Notes: generated from the sequence alone by a model not told the origin. Counted from the stretch's first letter, positions 8,570 to 17,305 are shown. The stretch: 64,000 nt of DNA from Streptomyces sp. R33 (GCF_041200175.1 NZ_CP165727.1:7558001-7622000); one strand, 5' to 3'. Numbers and translations: made by a program.

Positions 8570-10180
8570 TCAGACCGGCCGGGGCGGCTGGGTCCGCCAG
8601 AACGTGCACTGGTGGTCCGACCCGAACGAGGTGCCCGTCCGCGTCGCCGTGGGGGTGAGGGTCAGGACCGTGGCCCCGGACCCGGTCGGCGGCCACGCCG
8701 TCTGCCCCGGCACCGCCGGGACGCCGTAGCGCGCGAACGCACCCCAGTAGCGCTTCATCCGTGTCGCGAGCGCGACCTGCTCCGTGGTCAGCGGCCGGTC
8801 CCCCATGGTGAAGTCGTGCAGATAGGCCAGCTCGGCACTGTGCGCATTGGACTCGTCGATGCCGGGTACCTGCGCCCCGGCCAGTGTCGGCGAGTCCGGG
8901 TCGTCGAACTCGTAAAAATACGTGGGAACTTGTGAGGCGAACAGCTGCGCCGTCCACGCCGTCTGGCAGGCGAACGTCGAGTCCGTCATCACAGCTGACA
9001 GCGCCAGGTACGGCGATCCGTACGCCGACACCGGATAGCGGGCGAGCACCTCGGGCCCGGCGGCCCCGTACCCCGCCAGGACCTGCGCCGTGTACTGCTC
9101 CTGCGTCAGGTACGGCTGCGTCAGCGCGACGAACAGGCGCGCCTCGGAGCGGGTGCTCCCGATCAGCACCGGCACCTTGTTCCAGTTCCCGCTCCCGATG
9201 GCCGTCGCCGGATCGACCGGCAGCAACCCGTCGCCGGACGCCGGCCCCGAGGTGGGCACCGTACGGGCCGCTTCGACCAGCACCGGCCCGGAAGCGGCCC
9301 GAAGGCACCCGGCCAACGCCGCCGGATCCGTACAGCCCGCGGCTGCGGCGAAGGCCCGCGCCTGCGACTCGGCCCGCGCGCCGTCCGGCGGACGCAGCAG
9401 CGTGCACGGCCCGCTCTGCAGCACCGCCCGGTGGAACAGCCCGGCCGCCGACGGCGCGGCCAGCAGCGCACAGACGGAACCGCTGCCCGCGGACTGGCCG
9501 GAGACCGTGACGTTCCCGGGGTTCCCGCCGAACGCCGCGATGTTCTCCCGGGTCCAGCGCAGCGCCGCCATCTGGTCCATGAGCCCGAAGGAGCCGGAGC
9601 GCTGCGCGTTCTCCCCGGTGAGCTCGGGCAGCCCGAGATAACCGAGCTGCCCCAGGCGGTAGTTGATGCTGACCACGACACTGGCGGTGAGATCGGCCAT
9701 GGTGCGGCCGCCGAACTGCGTACCCGTGCCCTGGCTGTACGCACCCCCGTGCACCCACACGATCACCGGCAGCCGGGCTCCGGGCCGGGCCGTGCGGGGC
9801 CGGTACACGTCGAGGTACAGGCAGTCCTCGCTGACGGCCTGCGGATCCTGCAGCCCGAACGGCGAGAACTGCAGGCACGCCGGGGCCTGCCGGACCGCCT
9901 CGCGGACCCCGGTCCAGCGGTGCGGCGGCTGCGGCGCGCGCAGCCGGGCGTCCCCGACCGGGGGAGCGGCGTAGGGGACGCCGAGGAACTCCTGGGCGCC
10001 GTCGTGATTCTGCCCGCGCAGCACGCCCTGCGCGACGGTGGCCTGCGGGCGCGCGGACCCGCCCGACGCAGCCGCCGTGGCCGCCGCCGCGGGGAGCGCC
10101 GCGGTGAGCAGGGCCGCCAGCGCACAGGCGGTGGCGAGCAGTGACCGCGCCGTACGCGACCGCCTCCGGGGCCGTCTCAT
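8570..10180 (-). CDS. Secreted type B carboxylesterase
   Basis: A 536-residue esterase. A twin-Arg-like basic N-terminus and hydrophobic stretch to about residue 35 form a signal peptide. Family hallmarks are the EDCLYLDVYRP motif near 119, the oxyanion-hole HGG at 144-146 and the nucleophile Ser230 in GQSAGSG. It hydrolyses carboxylic esters outside the cell; the natural substrate is unknown. Its ATG overlaps the TGA of the upstream surE gene (ATGA), so both are translated from one message and are expected to work together. It is the last gene of a minus-strand run MFS-surE-esterase. Confidence 0.93.
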   Translation of the reverse strand: MRRPRRRSRTARSLLATACALAALLTAALPAAAATAAASGGSARPQATVAQGVLRGQNHDGAQEFLGVPYAAPPVGDARLRAPQPPHRWTGVREAVRQAPACLQFSPFGLQDPQAVSEDCLYLDVYRPRTARPGARLPVIVWVHGGAYSQGTGTQFGGRTMADLTASVVVSINYRLGQLGYLGLPELTGENAQRSGSFGLMDQMAALRWTRENIAAFGGNPGNVTVSGQSAGSGSVCALLAAPSAAGLFHRAVLQSGPCTLLRPPDGARAESQARAFAAAAGCTDPAALAGCLRAASGPVLVEAARTVPTSGPASGDGLLPVDPATAIGSGNWNKVPVLIGSTRSEARLFVALTQPYLTQEQYTAQVLAGYGAAGPEVLARYPVSAYGSPYLALSAVMTDSTFACQTAWTAQLFASQVPTYFYEFDDPDSPTLAGAQVPGIDESNAHSAELAYLHDFTMGDRPLTTEQVALATRMKRYWGAFARYGVPAVPGQTAWPPTGSGATVLTLTPTATRTGTSFGSDHQCTFWRTQPPRPV

Positions 10181-11103
10181 GGGCGGAGTCCGGCGATGAG
10201 GGCCGAGGTGGCCGCGAAGTCGGCCGGCCCGGTGTTCCAGTCGGCGTTCATCGGGCTGACGGCGATCTTGCCGGCGCTCACCGCCTCCACGTCACCGCCC
10301 TTGGCGGCCGGCTGCGGGCGGAACTGTACGTTCACCTTCCAGGTACCGTCCCCGGAGTCGGTGAAGTCCGGCTGGAGCGGGGCCTGCGGGTCCTGGAAGG
10401 TCGCCGCCACACCGGTCGCGGTGCCCGTGCCGTCCGCGCCGACGACGGGGTGGTTGACGTTCAGGCCGACGCCCTTCGGCAGCAGCGGGCCCGACCGTGC
10501 CCGGCTGCGCAGCCGGTCGATCAGCTTCACCGCGAAGTCCAGCGTGGGGTCCATCGCGTTGACCGTGGCGGTGGGGTCGGGGGCGGCCATGCCGCCGGTG
10601 CTCAGCGCGATCGCCGGGACGCCGCTCTCGAGGGCGGCGACGGCGCCGCCGACCGTACCGGAGTGGGTGGCGAGACCGGCCACGTTCGGGCCGAAGTTGG
10701 TCCCGGAGACCACCAGGTCGGGGGCCTGTCCCGCGAAGACCTCGGAGAGGCCGAAGGCGACGGAGTCGCCGGGCGTGCCGTCCACGGCCCACACCTTCGG
10801 CTCGGGGTGCTTCACCGCGATGGTGGGGGCGCTCATCATCTTCGTGCCGGTGCCGCTCTGGTTGGTGAGCGGGGCGACGATCGTGACGTCGTGCCCGGCG
10901 GCGGTCAGCCGCTCGAACGCCTTGCGGATGCCGGGCGCGTTGTAGCCGTCGTCGTTCGTGAGCAGGATCCGCAGCGGAACCGCGGGCGCCGCCGTACTCG
11001 CTGCGGGCGCGGTCTGCGGCGAGGCGACCGCGGGCGCCGTACCCGAGAGGGTTGCGGTGCACACGAGGAGCACGGCCGGCGGCAGAACTCGCTTGCGTCT
11101 CAC
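10177..11103 (-). CDS. surE: Secreted SurE-family 5'/3'-nucleotidase
   Basis: A 308-residue SurE phosphatase. The metal-binding N-terminal motif RILLTNDDGYNAPGI includes N50, D51 and D52, and SGTNFGPNVAG supplies the conserved Asn loop. SurE enzymes dephosphorylate nucleoside monophosphates and small phosphate esters. Unlike cytoplasmic SurE, this one carries a signal peptide and an Ala/Pro-rich linker (residues 1-43), placing it outside the membrane. GTG at 11103 is supported by AAGGAG six bases upstream; the open frame extends further but is Arg/Pro-rich shadow. It overlaps the esterase start by ATGA. Confidence 0.92.
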   Translation of the reverse strand: MRRKRVLPPAVLLVCTATLSGTAPAVASPQTAPAASTAAPAVPLRILLTNDDGYNAPGIRKAFERLTAAGHDVTIVAPLTNQSGTGTKMMSAPTIAVKHPEPKVWAVDGTPGDSVAFGLSEVFAGQAPDLVVSGTNFGPNVAGLATHSGTVGGAVAALESGVPAIALSTGGMAAPDPTATVNAMDPTLDFAVKLIDRLRSRARSGPLLPKGVGLNVNHPVVGADGTGTATGVAATFQDPQAPLQPDFTDSGDGTWKVNVQFRPQPAAKGGDVEAVSAGKIAVSPMNADWNTGPADFAATSALIAGLRP

Positions 11104-11261
11104 AGGGAACTCCTTGGAAGGGGAGGGGAGGGGAGGCGAAGGTGCGGTTCGAGGAGGGTGGTGTGGTGCAGGACCGGCGGGCGCACGACCCTCGGCATGC
11201 GCCCGCCGGAGTTCGTGCCGGGCTGCCGCGATGCGGCAACGGCGGCCCGGCGCGCAGCGGG

Positions 11262-12509
11262 TCAGCGCACGCTGCGGATCGGGAGGATGGCGAGTGCGCC
11301 GATCAGCGACAGGGCCCCGCCGACCAGGAAGAGGGGGGTGTATCCGCCGAGCGCGGTCACCACGGCCGAGGCGACGAAGGGGGCGATGATCTGCGGTCCG
11401 GCGTTCGCGATGTTCAGGACGCCCATGTCGCGGGCGGCGTCCTCGGCCCGGGGCAGGACCAGGGTGACGAGCGCGGTGTCGACGGCCATGAAGCAACCGA
11501 ACGCGAGCCCGTTGAGCGCGCTGAAGACGAGCATGCCGGTCCAGGTGGGGCTGATGACGGGGACGACCATGACGAGTCCGGCGAGGGCGGCCGAGACACC
11601 GACGAACACCTTGCGGCGGTCCCACCGGTCGGACAGCATCCCGCCCACCACGGTCGAGACGGCCATGGCGACCATCGACACGGGGGTCAGCACTGCCATC
11701 GCGGCGGGCGGGGTCAGCCCGTCGGGCAGGCTGATGTGATCGTCCAGGATGTACAGCTGGTAGCCGACGACGGAGAAGTAGCCGAGGACCATCAGGGCCC
11801 GGCCGATGAACGCCCACCGGAAGTCATGGTTCGCCAACGCCGAGAGGAAGGCGGCCAGTTGTGCCCGCTTGGGGACGGCGGCCGGGGCGGGACCGGTGCG
11901 CGGGACGTCCCGGCAGAGGAGCGTGAGCAGCAGCGCCGAAACGGCGACGATCGCGCCGAAGACCAGGTACCCGGTCTGCAGGTGGTCCGCGGTCTTGGAG
12001 GCGATCAGCACCCCGACCGTGCCGCCGATCGGCAGGCCCAGCCCGACCAGCGCGGAGGCGGTGCCGCGCCGGGCGACGGGCACCCGGTCGGGGACGATCG
12101 CGGTGACCGCGGCCTGGTAGACGTTCATGGTGGCCTGGACGAGGCACCAGCCGATGCCGACGAGCAGCGCGGTGGTCGCGTACCCGACGAAGGCCAGGGC
12201 GGCGAGCGAGGCGAAGGCGCCTCCGAGGATCCACGGGTTGCGACGGCCGCTGCGGTCGGAGAGGGCGCCGGCGATCGGGTTGAAGGCGGTCGCGAAGACC
12301 GCGCTGATCCCGCCGATGACGCCGAGTACGGCGACCTTGTTGGCGGGGTCGATCTCCGCGACCTGAGTGGGCAGCAGGATCGATCCGACGCCCATGTAGA
12401 CCGCCAGCAGGGCGGAGTTCGCGACCAGCAGCAGGGGCAGGAGCGCGCGCTGGCGGGGAGGTTCGGGATCCGCCGGGGCGGGCGAATCGATCAGTTCGTT
12501 CTGGGCCAT
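11262..12509 (-). CDS. MFS transporter, 12 helices
   Basis: A 415-residue major facilitator. The inter-domain and loop motifs are visible: SDRSGRRNPWILGG after helix 2 and SDRWDRRKVFVG at the equivalent place of the second half, with about 12 hydrophobic segments. Start MAQNELIDS is decided by GAGGAG five bases upstream; the longer open frame is rejected. It resembles sugar- or glycoside-cation symporter-like MFS proteins with N-terminal polar tails, but the solute is unknown. It is upstream of surE by 158 bp on the same strand, so a loose operon is possible. A CACGTG palindrome lies 148 bp upstream. Confidence 0.9.
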   Translation of the reverse strand: MAQNELIDSPAPADPEPPRQRALLPLLLVANSALLAVYMGVGSILLPTQVAEIDPANKVAVLGVIGGISAVFATAFNPIAGALSDRSGRRNPWILGGAFASLAALAFVGYATTALLVGIGWCLVQATMNVYQAAVTAIVPDRVPVARRGTASALVGLGLPIGGTVGVLIASKTADHLQTGYLVFGAIVAVSALLLTLLCRDVPRTGPAPAAVPKRAQLAAFLSALANHDFRWAFIGRALMVLGYFSVVGYQLYILDDHISLPDGLTPPAAMAVLTPVSMVAMAVSTVVGGMLSDRWDRRKVFVGVSAALAGLVMVVPVISPTWTGMLVFSALNGLAFGCFMAVDTALVTLVLPRAEDAARDMGVLNIANAGPQIIAPFVASAVVTALGGYTPLFLVGGALSLIGALAILPIRSVR

Positions 12510-12656
12510 GACGACTCCTCGGGGGACGGGGCGAGAAGGGGTGCGGAGGCTCGGCGCGGGGGCCCGTGGCGGAGAGGGGAGCACCGTGCGTGGGGCTGCG
12601 GCGAGGTGCTGCCGCCTGGGGAAGGCTGGGCGAGCGGCTGGGGTTCACATGGTGTT

Positions 12657-12670
12657 GTTACACGTGTCAC
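12657..12670. promoter_or_regulatory. Candidate LacI-family operator upstream of the MFS gene
   Basis: GTTACAC|GTGTCAC is a 14-bp palindrome with one mismatch and a CG centre, the symmetry expected for a LacI-family operator. Closely related sequences occur at 15550, 19341 and 19418 in this window, next to the lacI gene and to another hydrolase gene. Confidence 0.55.
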
Positions 12671-12957
12671 CTTCGGCGCTTGGACACTGTGTAGCACCCA
12701 TTTCTGGGCATCGCTAGAGGCTGAGTGGTGGTGATGTGCGGATCGTGACCGGGCGACAGCTGGCGTTGCGAGGACGTGTAACCACCGCCTCACGGCCACT
12801 GAGCAGGGCTGTTGTGTCCGGAATCCCTCTTGCGCTTGTGGCGACGGTCACGCATCCGCAATACTCCGTGCCGCGTCGCGACGACCCCCGTCGCCGCTCA
12901 CCGCAAGAGCCCGCGGCCGGCGTCCCCGGTCCCGGGCCCCCGGTCCCGGCTCCCCGC

Positions 12958-13047
12958 CACCGGCCTTCGGCCCACCGGCCTTCGGCCCACCGGCCTTCGG
13001 CCCACCGGCCTTCGGCCCACCGGCCTTCGGCCCACCGGCCTTCGGCC
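12958..13047. repeat. Minisatellite, six exact 15-bp units
   Basis: Six head-to-tail copies of CACCGGCCTTCGGCC with no mismatch, followed by a partial degenerate copy. Each unit contains the small palindrome GGCC-TTC-GGCC, so the array can fold into multiple hairpins. The 15-bp period preserves reading frame; read on the plus strand it would encode HRPSA pentapeptides in phase with the downstream PAP2-like gene. No spacers are present, so it is not CRISPR. Confidence 0.9.
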
Positions 13048-13140
13048 GCCCGGTCTTCCGTCCCCGTGAAGTCCTCCACCGCCTGTGCCTGCTCTCCGCG
13101 TGCCCCCACCGCTTGGGGAGACCACCGTGAAAGGCCCGCC

Positions 13141-13872
13141 ATGCCACGTTCCTCCGCCGTGCCCCGGTCCGGGCACCGCGCATCCCCGCCCCTGATCCCC
13201 GCTCCCCGGCATCACCTCCCGGCGCCCCCGCCGCGCCATGCGGTCGCCGTCGGAGCCGGCCTCCTGCTCGGGTCGCTGCTGATCGGCCTCTTGGTCTCGG
13301 TCGGCGAACGCCCGTACTTCCAAGGGCTCGACGACAGCTGGGCCGCGTCGATGAACGGCTCGCGCGACGACGCCCTCACCGGCCTCGCCACCGTCTTCGA
13401 CCGCCTCGGCGGCCCGCTGGGCATGGTCCTGCCGCTCGCTCTGATCGGCTGCCTCTGCGTCTACGGGCGCTGGCGGTCCGGGCTGTTCGCCCTCACCGCC
13501 GGAGTCGTGGCGAACGTCGTCCTGGTGCTCCCGCTGAAGCAGCTCGTCGACCGTCCCCGCCCGCCGCATCCGTGGGTCCTGGTGAACGACGGCTCGTTCC
13601 CCTCCGGCCAGGTGTTCACTGCCGTGACGCTGATGTTCGTGGCCGCCGTCCTGGTGTTTCCCCCGCGGGCGCGCCGCTGGTGGTGGCTCTTCGCGGTGCT
13701 GTACGTCGTCGCCATGATGGCCAGCCGGACCTGGCTGCACGCGCAGTGGCTCAGCGACACCGTCGCCGGGGCGCTGGCCGGCGCCGGGAGCTGCATGCTG
13801 CTGTGGAGGGCGTTCGCGCCGCTGCTGCGGATCGAGGCCGAGCGGGTCGCGTCCGACAGCCTGTGGCTGTGA
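13141..13872 (+). CDS. PAP2-superfamily membrane protein with both catalytic His replaced
   Basis: A 243-residue integral membrane protein of the PAP2 lipid-phosphatase fold with about six helices. Motif C1 is intact (K133...DRPRP). The C2 motif PSGH is PSGQ (Q157, codon CAG), and in C3 (SR-x5-H-x3-D) the nucleophilic His is Q202 (SRTWLHAQWLSD). Known PAP2 enzymes need both His residues, so this copy should be catalytically dead or changed in chemistry, although the fold and other residues are conserved. A close, intact relative lies at 17464-18183. ATG 13141 is preceded by GAAAGG; an upstream in-frame extension through the minisatellite is possible but unlikely. Confidence 0.85.
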   Translation: MPRSSAVPRSGHRASPPLIPAPRHHLPAPPPRHAVAVGAGLLLGSLLIGLLVSVGERPYFQGLDDSWAASMNGSRDDALTGLATVFDRLGGPLGMVLPLALIGCLCVYGRWRSGLFALTAGVVANVVLVLPLKQLVDRPRPPHPWVLVNDGSFPSGQVFTAVTLMFVAAVLVFPPRARRWWWLFAVLYVVAMMASRTWLHAQWLSDTVAGALAGAGSCMLLWRAFAPLLRIEAERVASDSLWL

Positions 13873-13890
13873 GGGGCGCAGGCCGCCGAC

Positions 13891-13931
13891 ATATCGAGAA
13901 TGATTGACGGTCGTCTAATTCTCGCCATACC
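13891..13931 (+). promoter_or_regulatory. Promoter P1 of the shared ATATCGAG/TTGACGG type
   Basis: ATATCGAGAATGATTGACGG at 13891-13910 contains a -35 TTGACG (13904-13909); CATACC follows after 16 bp as a candidate -10. CGAGAAT (13895) and ATTCTCG (13918) form a perfect 7-bp inverted repeat across the -35. The same block recurs at 20052 and 22287 in front of the salicylate-type genes. It drives the carboxylesterase at 13998. Confidence 0.75.
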
Positions 13932-13997
13932 CTCGTGATCGGGGCCGGCGTGCCCCCATCGCACCGCCGGCCCCCGGAACGACGAAGGAAGGGCCCC

Positions 13998-15548
13998 ATG
14001 GCACACACCGAGAACCGCACCCCGCCGCCCGTGGTCGACCTCCCCGCAGGCCGACTGCGCGGCGCCATCGAAGACGGGCTCTCCGTCTTCCGGGCGGTCC
14101 CGTACGCCGCACCCCCCGTCGGCGAGGAGCGCTGGCGGCCCGCCCGGCCGCATCCCGGCTGGAGCGGCACGCGCGAGGCGAGCGCCGACGGCCCCAGCGC
14201 CCCGCAGATGTACGTGGAAGGTGGCGATCCGGTCCTCGGCGGCCACGGGTCGCCCCCCTTCGACGAGGACTGCCTCACCCTCAACGTCTGGACGCCCGCG
14301 GCCGACGACGCCCGCCGTCCCGTACTGCTGTGGATCCACGGCGGCGGCTTCGTCTCGGGATCGGGCTCGCTGCCCGGATACGGCGGCGAGACCTTCGCGC
14401 GGGACGGCGACCTGGTGTTCGTCGGCATCAACTACCGCATCGGGCCTCTCGGTTACCTCTCCCCGGAGGGCGACGACGGCGCCGGGGGCGACGAGGTGGC
14501 CAATCCGTGGCTCTCCGACCAGCTTGCCGCCCTGCACTGGGTGAAGGAGAACATCGCCTCCTTCGGCGGCGACCCCGACCAGATCACCGTCGCCGGCCAG
14601 TCCGGCGGCGCCGTCTCCACCGCGGCGCTCGCCGGGCACCCGCAGGCCGCCGGCCTGATCCGCCGGGTGATCCTGCAGAGCCCGCCGTTCGGGCTCGACC
14701 TCCCCGACCCCGACGCGTACCGGGAGCGCACCGAGGCCTATCGGGAGCTGGCCGGCGCCAAGACCGCGCAGGAGCTGCGCGCACTGCCCTGGCCGGCTCT
14801 GATCGGCGCGGCCGGCGGCCTGTTCGCCCGCACGATGCGGTGGGGCTACTGGCCCACGCCGTTCCTGCCCGTCGTCGACGGGGTCACCCTCGAGCGCCAT
14901 CCGGCACAGGCCCTGCTGCACGGGGCCGCAGCCGGCATCGACGTCATGATCGGGTGGACCCGCGAGGAGGCCAACTTCGGCTTCGGCCTCGACGAGGGGT
15001 ACGCGGCCGCCACCCGGGAGCAGGTGACCGACCGGATCGCCGAGACCTTCGGGGCCGAGGCCGCCCCCGAGGTCTACGCCGCGTACGAGGCGGCCCGCCC
15101 CGGCGCCGGTCCGGCCGGCGTCCTCATGGACCTGATCACGGACGAGCTCTTCCGGGTCCCCTCCGTCGGGCTGGCCGAGGCCAGGGCCGGTTCGGAGCAT
15201 CCCGTCTGGGCCTACCAGTTCGATCTGCCCACGCCCGCGTACGAGGGCCGGCTCGGCGCCGCGCACTGCCTCGAGCTCCCCTTCGTCTTCGACAACTTCG
15301 AGCAGTGGTCGCACGCCCCCTTCCTCGCCGGGCTCGCCCCCGCCGTCCGCGACGGCCTCGCACACACCATGCACCGGGCCTGGATCGCCTTCGTCCGCAC
15401 CGGCGACCCGAACCACCCCGGCATGCCGCAGTGGCAGCCCTACGGTGCGCAGACGCGGACCACGATGTGCTTCGACTCGGTCGTCACCGCCTTCGGCGAC
15501 CTGGCAGGGCCCTCGCGCCGCCTGCACGAAGCCCGCGGGGCCCGATGA
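13998..15548 (+). CDS. Cytoplasmic type B carboxylesterase
   Basis: A 516-residue carboxylesterase without signal peptide. EDCLTLNVWTP (near 90), oxyanion hole HGGGF (114-118) and nucleophile Ser202 in GQSGG are all present, with the usual family length. Its promoter P1 is nearly identical to those of the salicylate-type ligase and hydroxylase genes, so I infer that it belongs to the same regulon and may release an aromatic acid such as salicylate from an ester; para-nitrobenzyl- or aspirin-type substrates would fit. A GGAAGG ribosome-binding site precedes ATG 13998. A LacI-type site begins one base after its stop codon. Confidence 0.92.
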   Translation: MAHTENRTPPPVVDLPAGRLRGAIEDGLSVFRAVPYAAPPVGEERWRPARPHPGWSGTREASADGPSAPQMYVEGGDPVLGGHGSPPFDEDCLTLNVWTPAADDARRPVLLWIHGGGFVSGSGSLPGYGGETFARDGDLVFVGINYRIGPLGYLSPEGDDGAGGDEVANPWLSDQLAALHWVKENIASFGGDPDQITVAGQSGGAVSTAALAGHPQAAGLIRRVILQSPPFGLDLPDPDAYRERTEAYRELAGAKTAQELRALPWPALIGAAGGLFARTMRWGYWPTPFLPVVDGVTLERHPAQALLHGAAAGIDVMIGWTREEANFGFGLDEGYAAATREQVTDRIAETFGAEAAPEVYAAYEAARPGAGPAGVLMDLITDELFRVPSVGLAEARAGSEHPVWAYQFDLPTPAYEGRLGAAHCLELPFVFDNFEQWSHAPFLAGLAPAVRDGLAHTMHRAWIAFVRTGDPNHPGMPQWQPYGAQTRTTMCFDSVVTAFGDLAGPSRRLHEARGAR

Positions 15549-15549
15549 T

Positions 15550-15563
15550 CTAACTCGTGTAAC
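15550..15563. promoter_or_regulatory. Candidate LacI autoregulatory operator
   Basis: CTAACTC|GTGTAAC: the right half is identical to the half-site consensus GTGTAAC seen at 19341, and the left half matches at four of seven positions. It is located 43 bp upstream of the lacI start, in the only gap between the esterase and lacI genes. Confidence 0.5.
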
Positions 15564-15606
15564 CTGGGAAGAGAGGTGTCGGTCGACCCAAGGAGCACCG
15601 AGGACC

Positions 15607-16632
15607 ATGCCCAGGGAGCCCAGGGAGACGAGCGCCCCCGCGTCGCCCGTGTCGATCACCAGCGCCGACGTGGCCCGGCTGGCCGGGGTGTCACGCGCCA
15701 CCGTGTCGTTCGTCCTGAACGACACCCCCGGCCACCGCGTCAGCGAGGGCACCCGTACGCGGGTGCTCGACGCCGCCCGGCAGCTCGGCTACGTACCGCA
15801 CGCCGCGGCCCGGTCCCTGCGGGCCGGGCGCAGCAACCTCATCCTGATGCCCGCCTCGGTCTCCGCGATCGGCCGGCTCGTCAGCGACTGGGTCGACGAC
15901 CTGCACAGCGAGCTCGACCGGCACGGCTACACGGCCGTCCTGCACGCGGGCCGCTTCGCCGACCCCCTCGACGCCGCCCGGGCCTGGGCCGAACTGCGCC
16001 CGGCGGCCGTCATCGCACTGGACGGCGACCGCTTCACCGCCCAGGCGGCCGAGCTGCTGAGCCGCGCCGGTGTGCGCGGCCTGCTGGCGTTCGCCGCCCA
16101 CCCGGTTGAGGGCGTCCACACCATCGGCTTCGACCACGCCGACATCGGCGCCACCGCGGCCGAGCACCTCATCGCCCGCGGCCGCAGCAGGATCGGCGTG
16201 GTCATGCCACAGGAGCGCGGCCTCGGCACCCTCGCCGCACCGCGCCTCGCCGGGGCCGAGTCGGTCGCGGCCCGGCACATGGCCACCGTGACCCCGGTCG
16301 AGCTCTCGTACACCAGGGAGTCCGCGACGGCCCTCGCCCGGCGCTGGCCGAGCCTGGGCCTGGACGCCGTCTTCGCGTACAACGACGAGTACGCGGCGCT
16401 GCTCCTGCACGCCCTCCAGGCCGAGGGCATCGCCGTACCGGACGAGGTCGCGATCGTCGGCTCCGACGACCTGGTCCTCGCCTCCCTCCAGCAACCGCCC
16501 CTCACGACGGTCCGCCTGGACCTGCCTTCGGCAGCCCGCGTCGCCGACGCCCTGCACGAGCTGATCGAGACGGGGAAGACGCCCCCGGTCCCCGCGATCG
16601 AGGCCCTCCTCGTCCACCGCGCCACGTCCTGA
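15607..16632 (+). CDS. LacI-family transcriptional regulator
   Basis: A 341-residue repressor. The N-terminal helix-turn-helix with hinge is at about 18-70 (ADVARLAGVSRATVSFVLND, then ARQLGYVPHAAARSLRAGRS), followed by a periplasmic-binding-protein-like effector domain (GFDHADIGATAAEHLIARG; VFAYNDEYAALLLHAL; VPDEVAIVGSDDL). Such proteins bind CG-centred palindromes, and a family of such sites lies in this window at its own promoter, at the MFS gene and at the alpha/beta hydrolase. The effector is unknown, but the target genes suggest an ester- or phosphate-containing nutrient. ATG 15607 follows AGGAG. Confidence 0.94.
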   Translation: MPREPRETSAPASPVSITSADVARLAGVSRATVSFVLNDTPGHRVSEGTRTRVLDAARQLGYVPHAAARSLRAGRSNLILMPASVSAIGRLVSDWVDDLHSELDRHGYTAVLHAGRFADPLDAARAWAELRPAAVIALDGDRFTAQAAELLSRAGVRGLLAFAAHPVEGVHTIGFDHADIGATAAEHLIARGRSRIGVVMPQERGLGTLAAPRLAGAESVAARHMATVTPVELSYTRESATALARRWPSLGLDAVFAYNDEYAALLLHALQAEGIAVPDEVAIVGSDDLVLASLQQPPLTTVRLDLPSAARVADALHELIETGKTPPVPAIEALLVHRATS

Positions 16633-16828
16633 CGGACCCGCTTGCCGGCACCGCGCCGCTTCCCGGGCGTGCCCGTGCACCGGGGCCGGCGCGACCGGCC
16701 CCGCCCCGCGGCGCAGCGGGGACGGGGCGGGACCGCACGGGGTCGTGTACGCCGTCCCGGCGGGGGTGGGCCGGCATCAGGGCGTGGGGTGAGCGCCGCG
16801 CCCGGACTCGCTGCCACCCTGGTCGTCC

Positions 16829-17305
16829 ATGGATGTCAGTACCTTCTACGCCCTCTTCTCCGCCACCTGCTTCACCCTGGTCGGCCTGTGGTGGAACGTC
16901 GTCCAGAGCCACGCGGACTGGATGCGTGACCCCGCCGTGCGGCGCGTCGTCGGCGGGATCTACCTGTCCTTCCTGCTGCCCGCCCTGATGGGCCTCTTCG
17001 CGCAGGTCGGCGTCGAGCAGCCCCAGATCTGGCGGGCGGCCTTCATCGCCCTCTCCCTGGTCGGCTGCGCGTGCACCCTGCGGCTGCTGGCCCGCACCCG
17101 GGGCGACGACTTCGTCATCTGGCAGCAGGCCGGGTCGGTGCTGCTCTACGCCCTCATCGCCGTCATCGGCGCCTTCCCCGAACTCGCCGGCCACATCGGC
17201 CTGAGCCCCATCCAGGCCGAAGCCCTGATGCTGATCGGACTGATCGTCCTGGGTCACGCGCTGGTCTGGCGCTTCATGGCGGGAGAGGGCCGCGCCGAGG
17301 CCTAG
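16829..17305 (+). CDS. Small four-helix membrane protein, unknown
   Basis: A 158-residue protein with about four hydrophobic segments (near residues 5-23, 38-58, 68-86 and 100-118, with a possible fifth near 130-148) and short loops. It has no recognised motif. Charged residues are few, and the Gln/His pairs near the N-terminus (NVVQSHADW) are the only conspicuous polar cluster inside the membrane. The gene stands alone. Its TAG stop lies inside the left arm of the MITE-like inverted repeat. A 196-bp gap upstream shows no obvious ribosome-binding site, and ATG 16829 is the first plausible start. Confidence 0.75.
   Translation: MDVSTFYALFSATCFTLVGLWWNVVQSHADWMRDPAVRRVVGGIYLSFLLPALMGLFAQVGVEQPQIWRAAFIALSLVGCACTLRLLARTRGDDFVIWQQAGSVLLYALIAVIGAFPELAGHIGLSPIQAEALMLIGLIVLGHALVWRFMAGEGRAEA

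Larger units (their letters stand above)
12510..13140. other. 631-bp divergent intergenic region
   Basis: Separates the minus-strand MFS gene from the plus-strand PAP2-like gene. It contains a LacI-type palindrome (12657-12670) and a 6 x 15-bp minisatellite (12958-13047). An open frame runs through 12736-13140 in phase with the PAP2-like gene, but it is Pro/Arg/Ser-rich with repeat-derived HRPSA units and has no clear ribosome-binding site, so I do not annotate it as coding. Nothing else was recognised. Confidence 0.6.

Noticed and set aside
12958..13047. Possible CRISPR array
   Set aside because: Units are contiguous with no spacers; it is a minisatellite.
12736..13140. N-terminal extension of the PAP2-like protein
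   Set aside because: Low-complexity Pro/Arg/HRPSA sequence, no ribosome-binding site at the upstream start, and a good site exists at 13141; kept as a possibility only.
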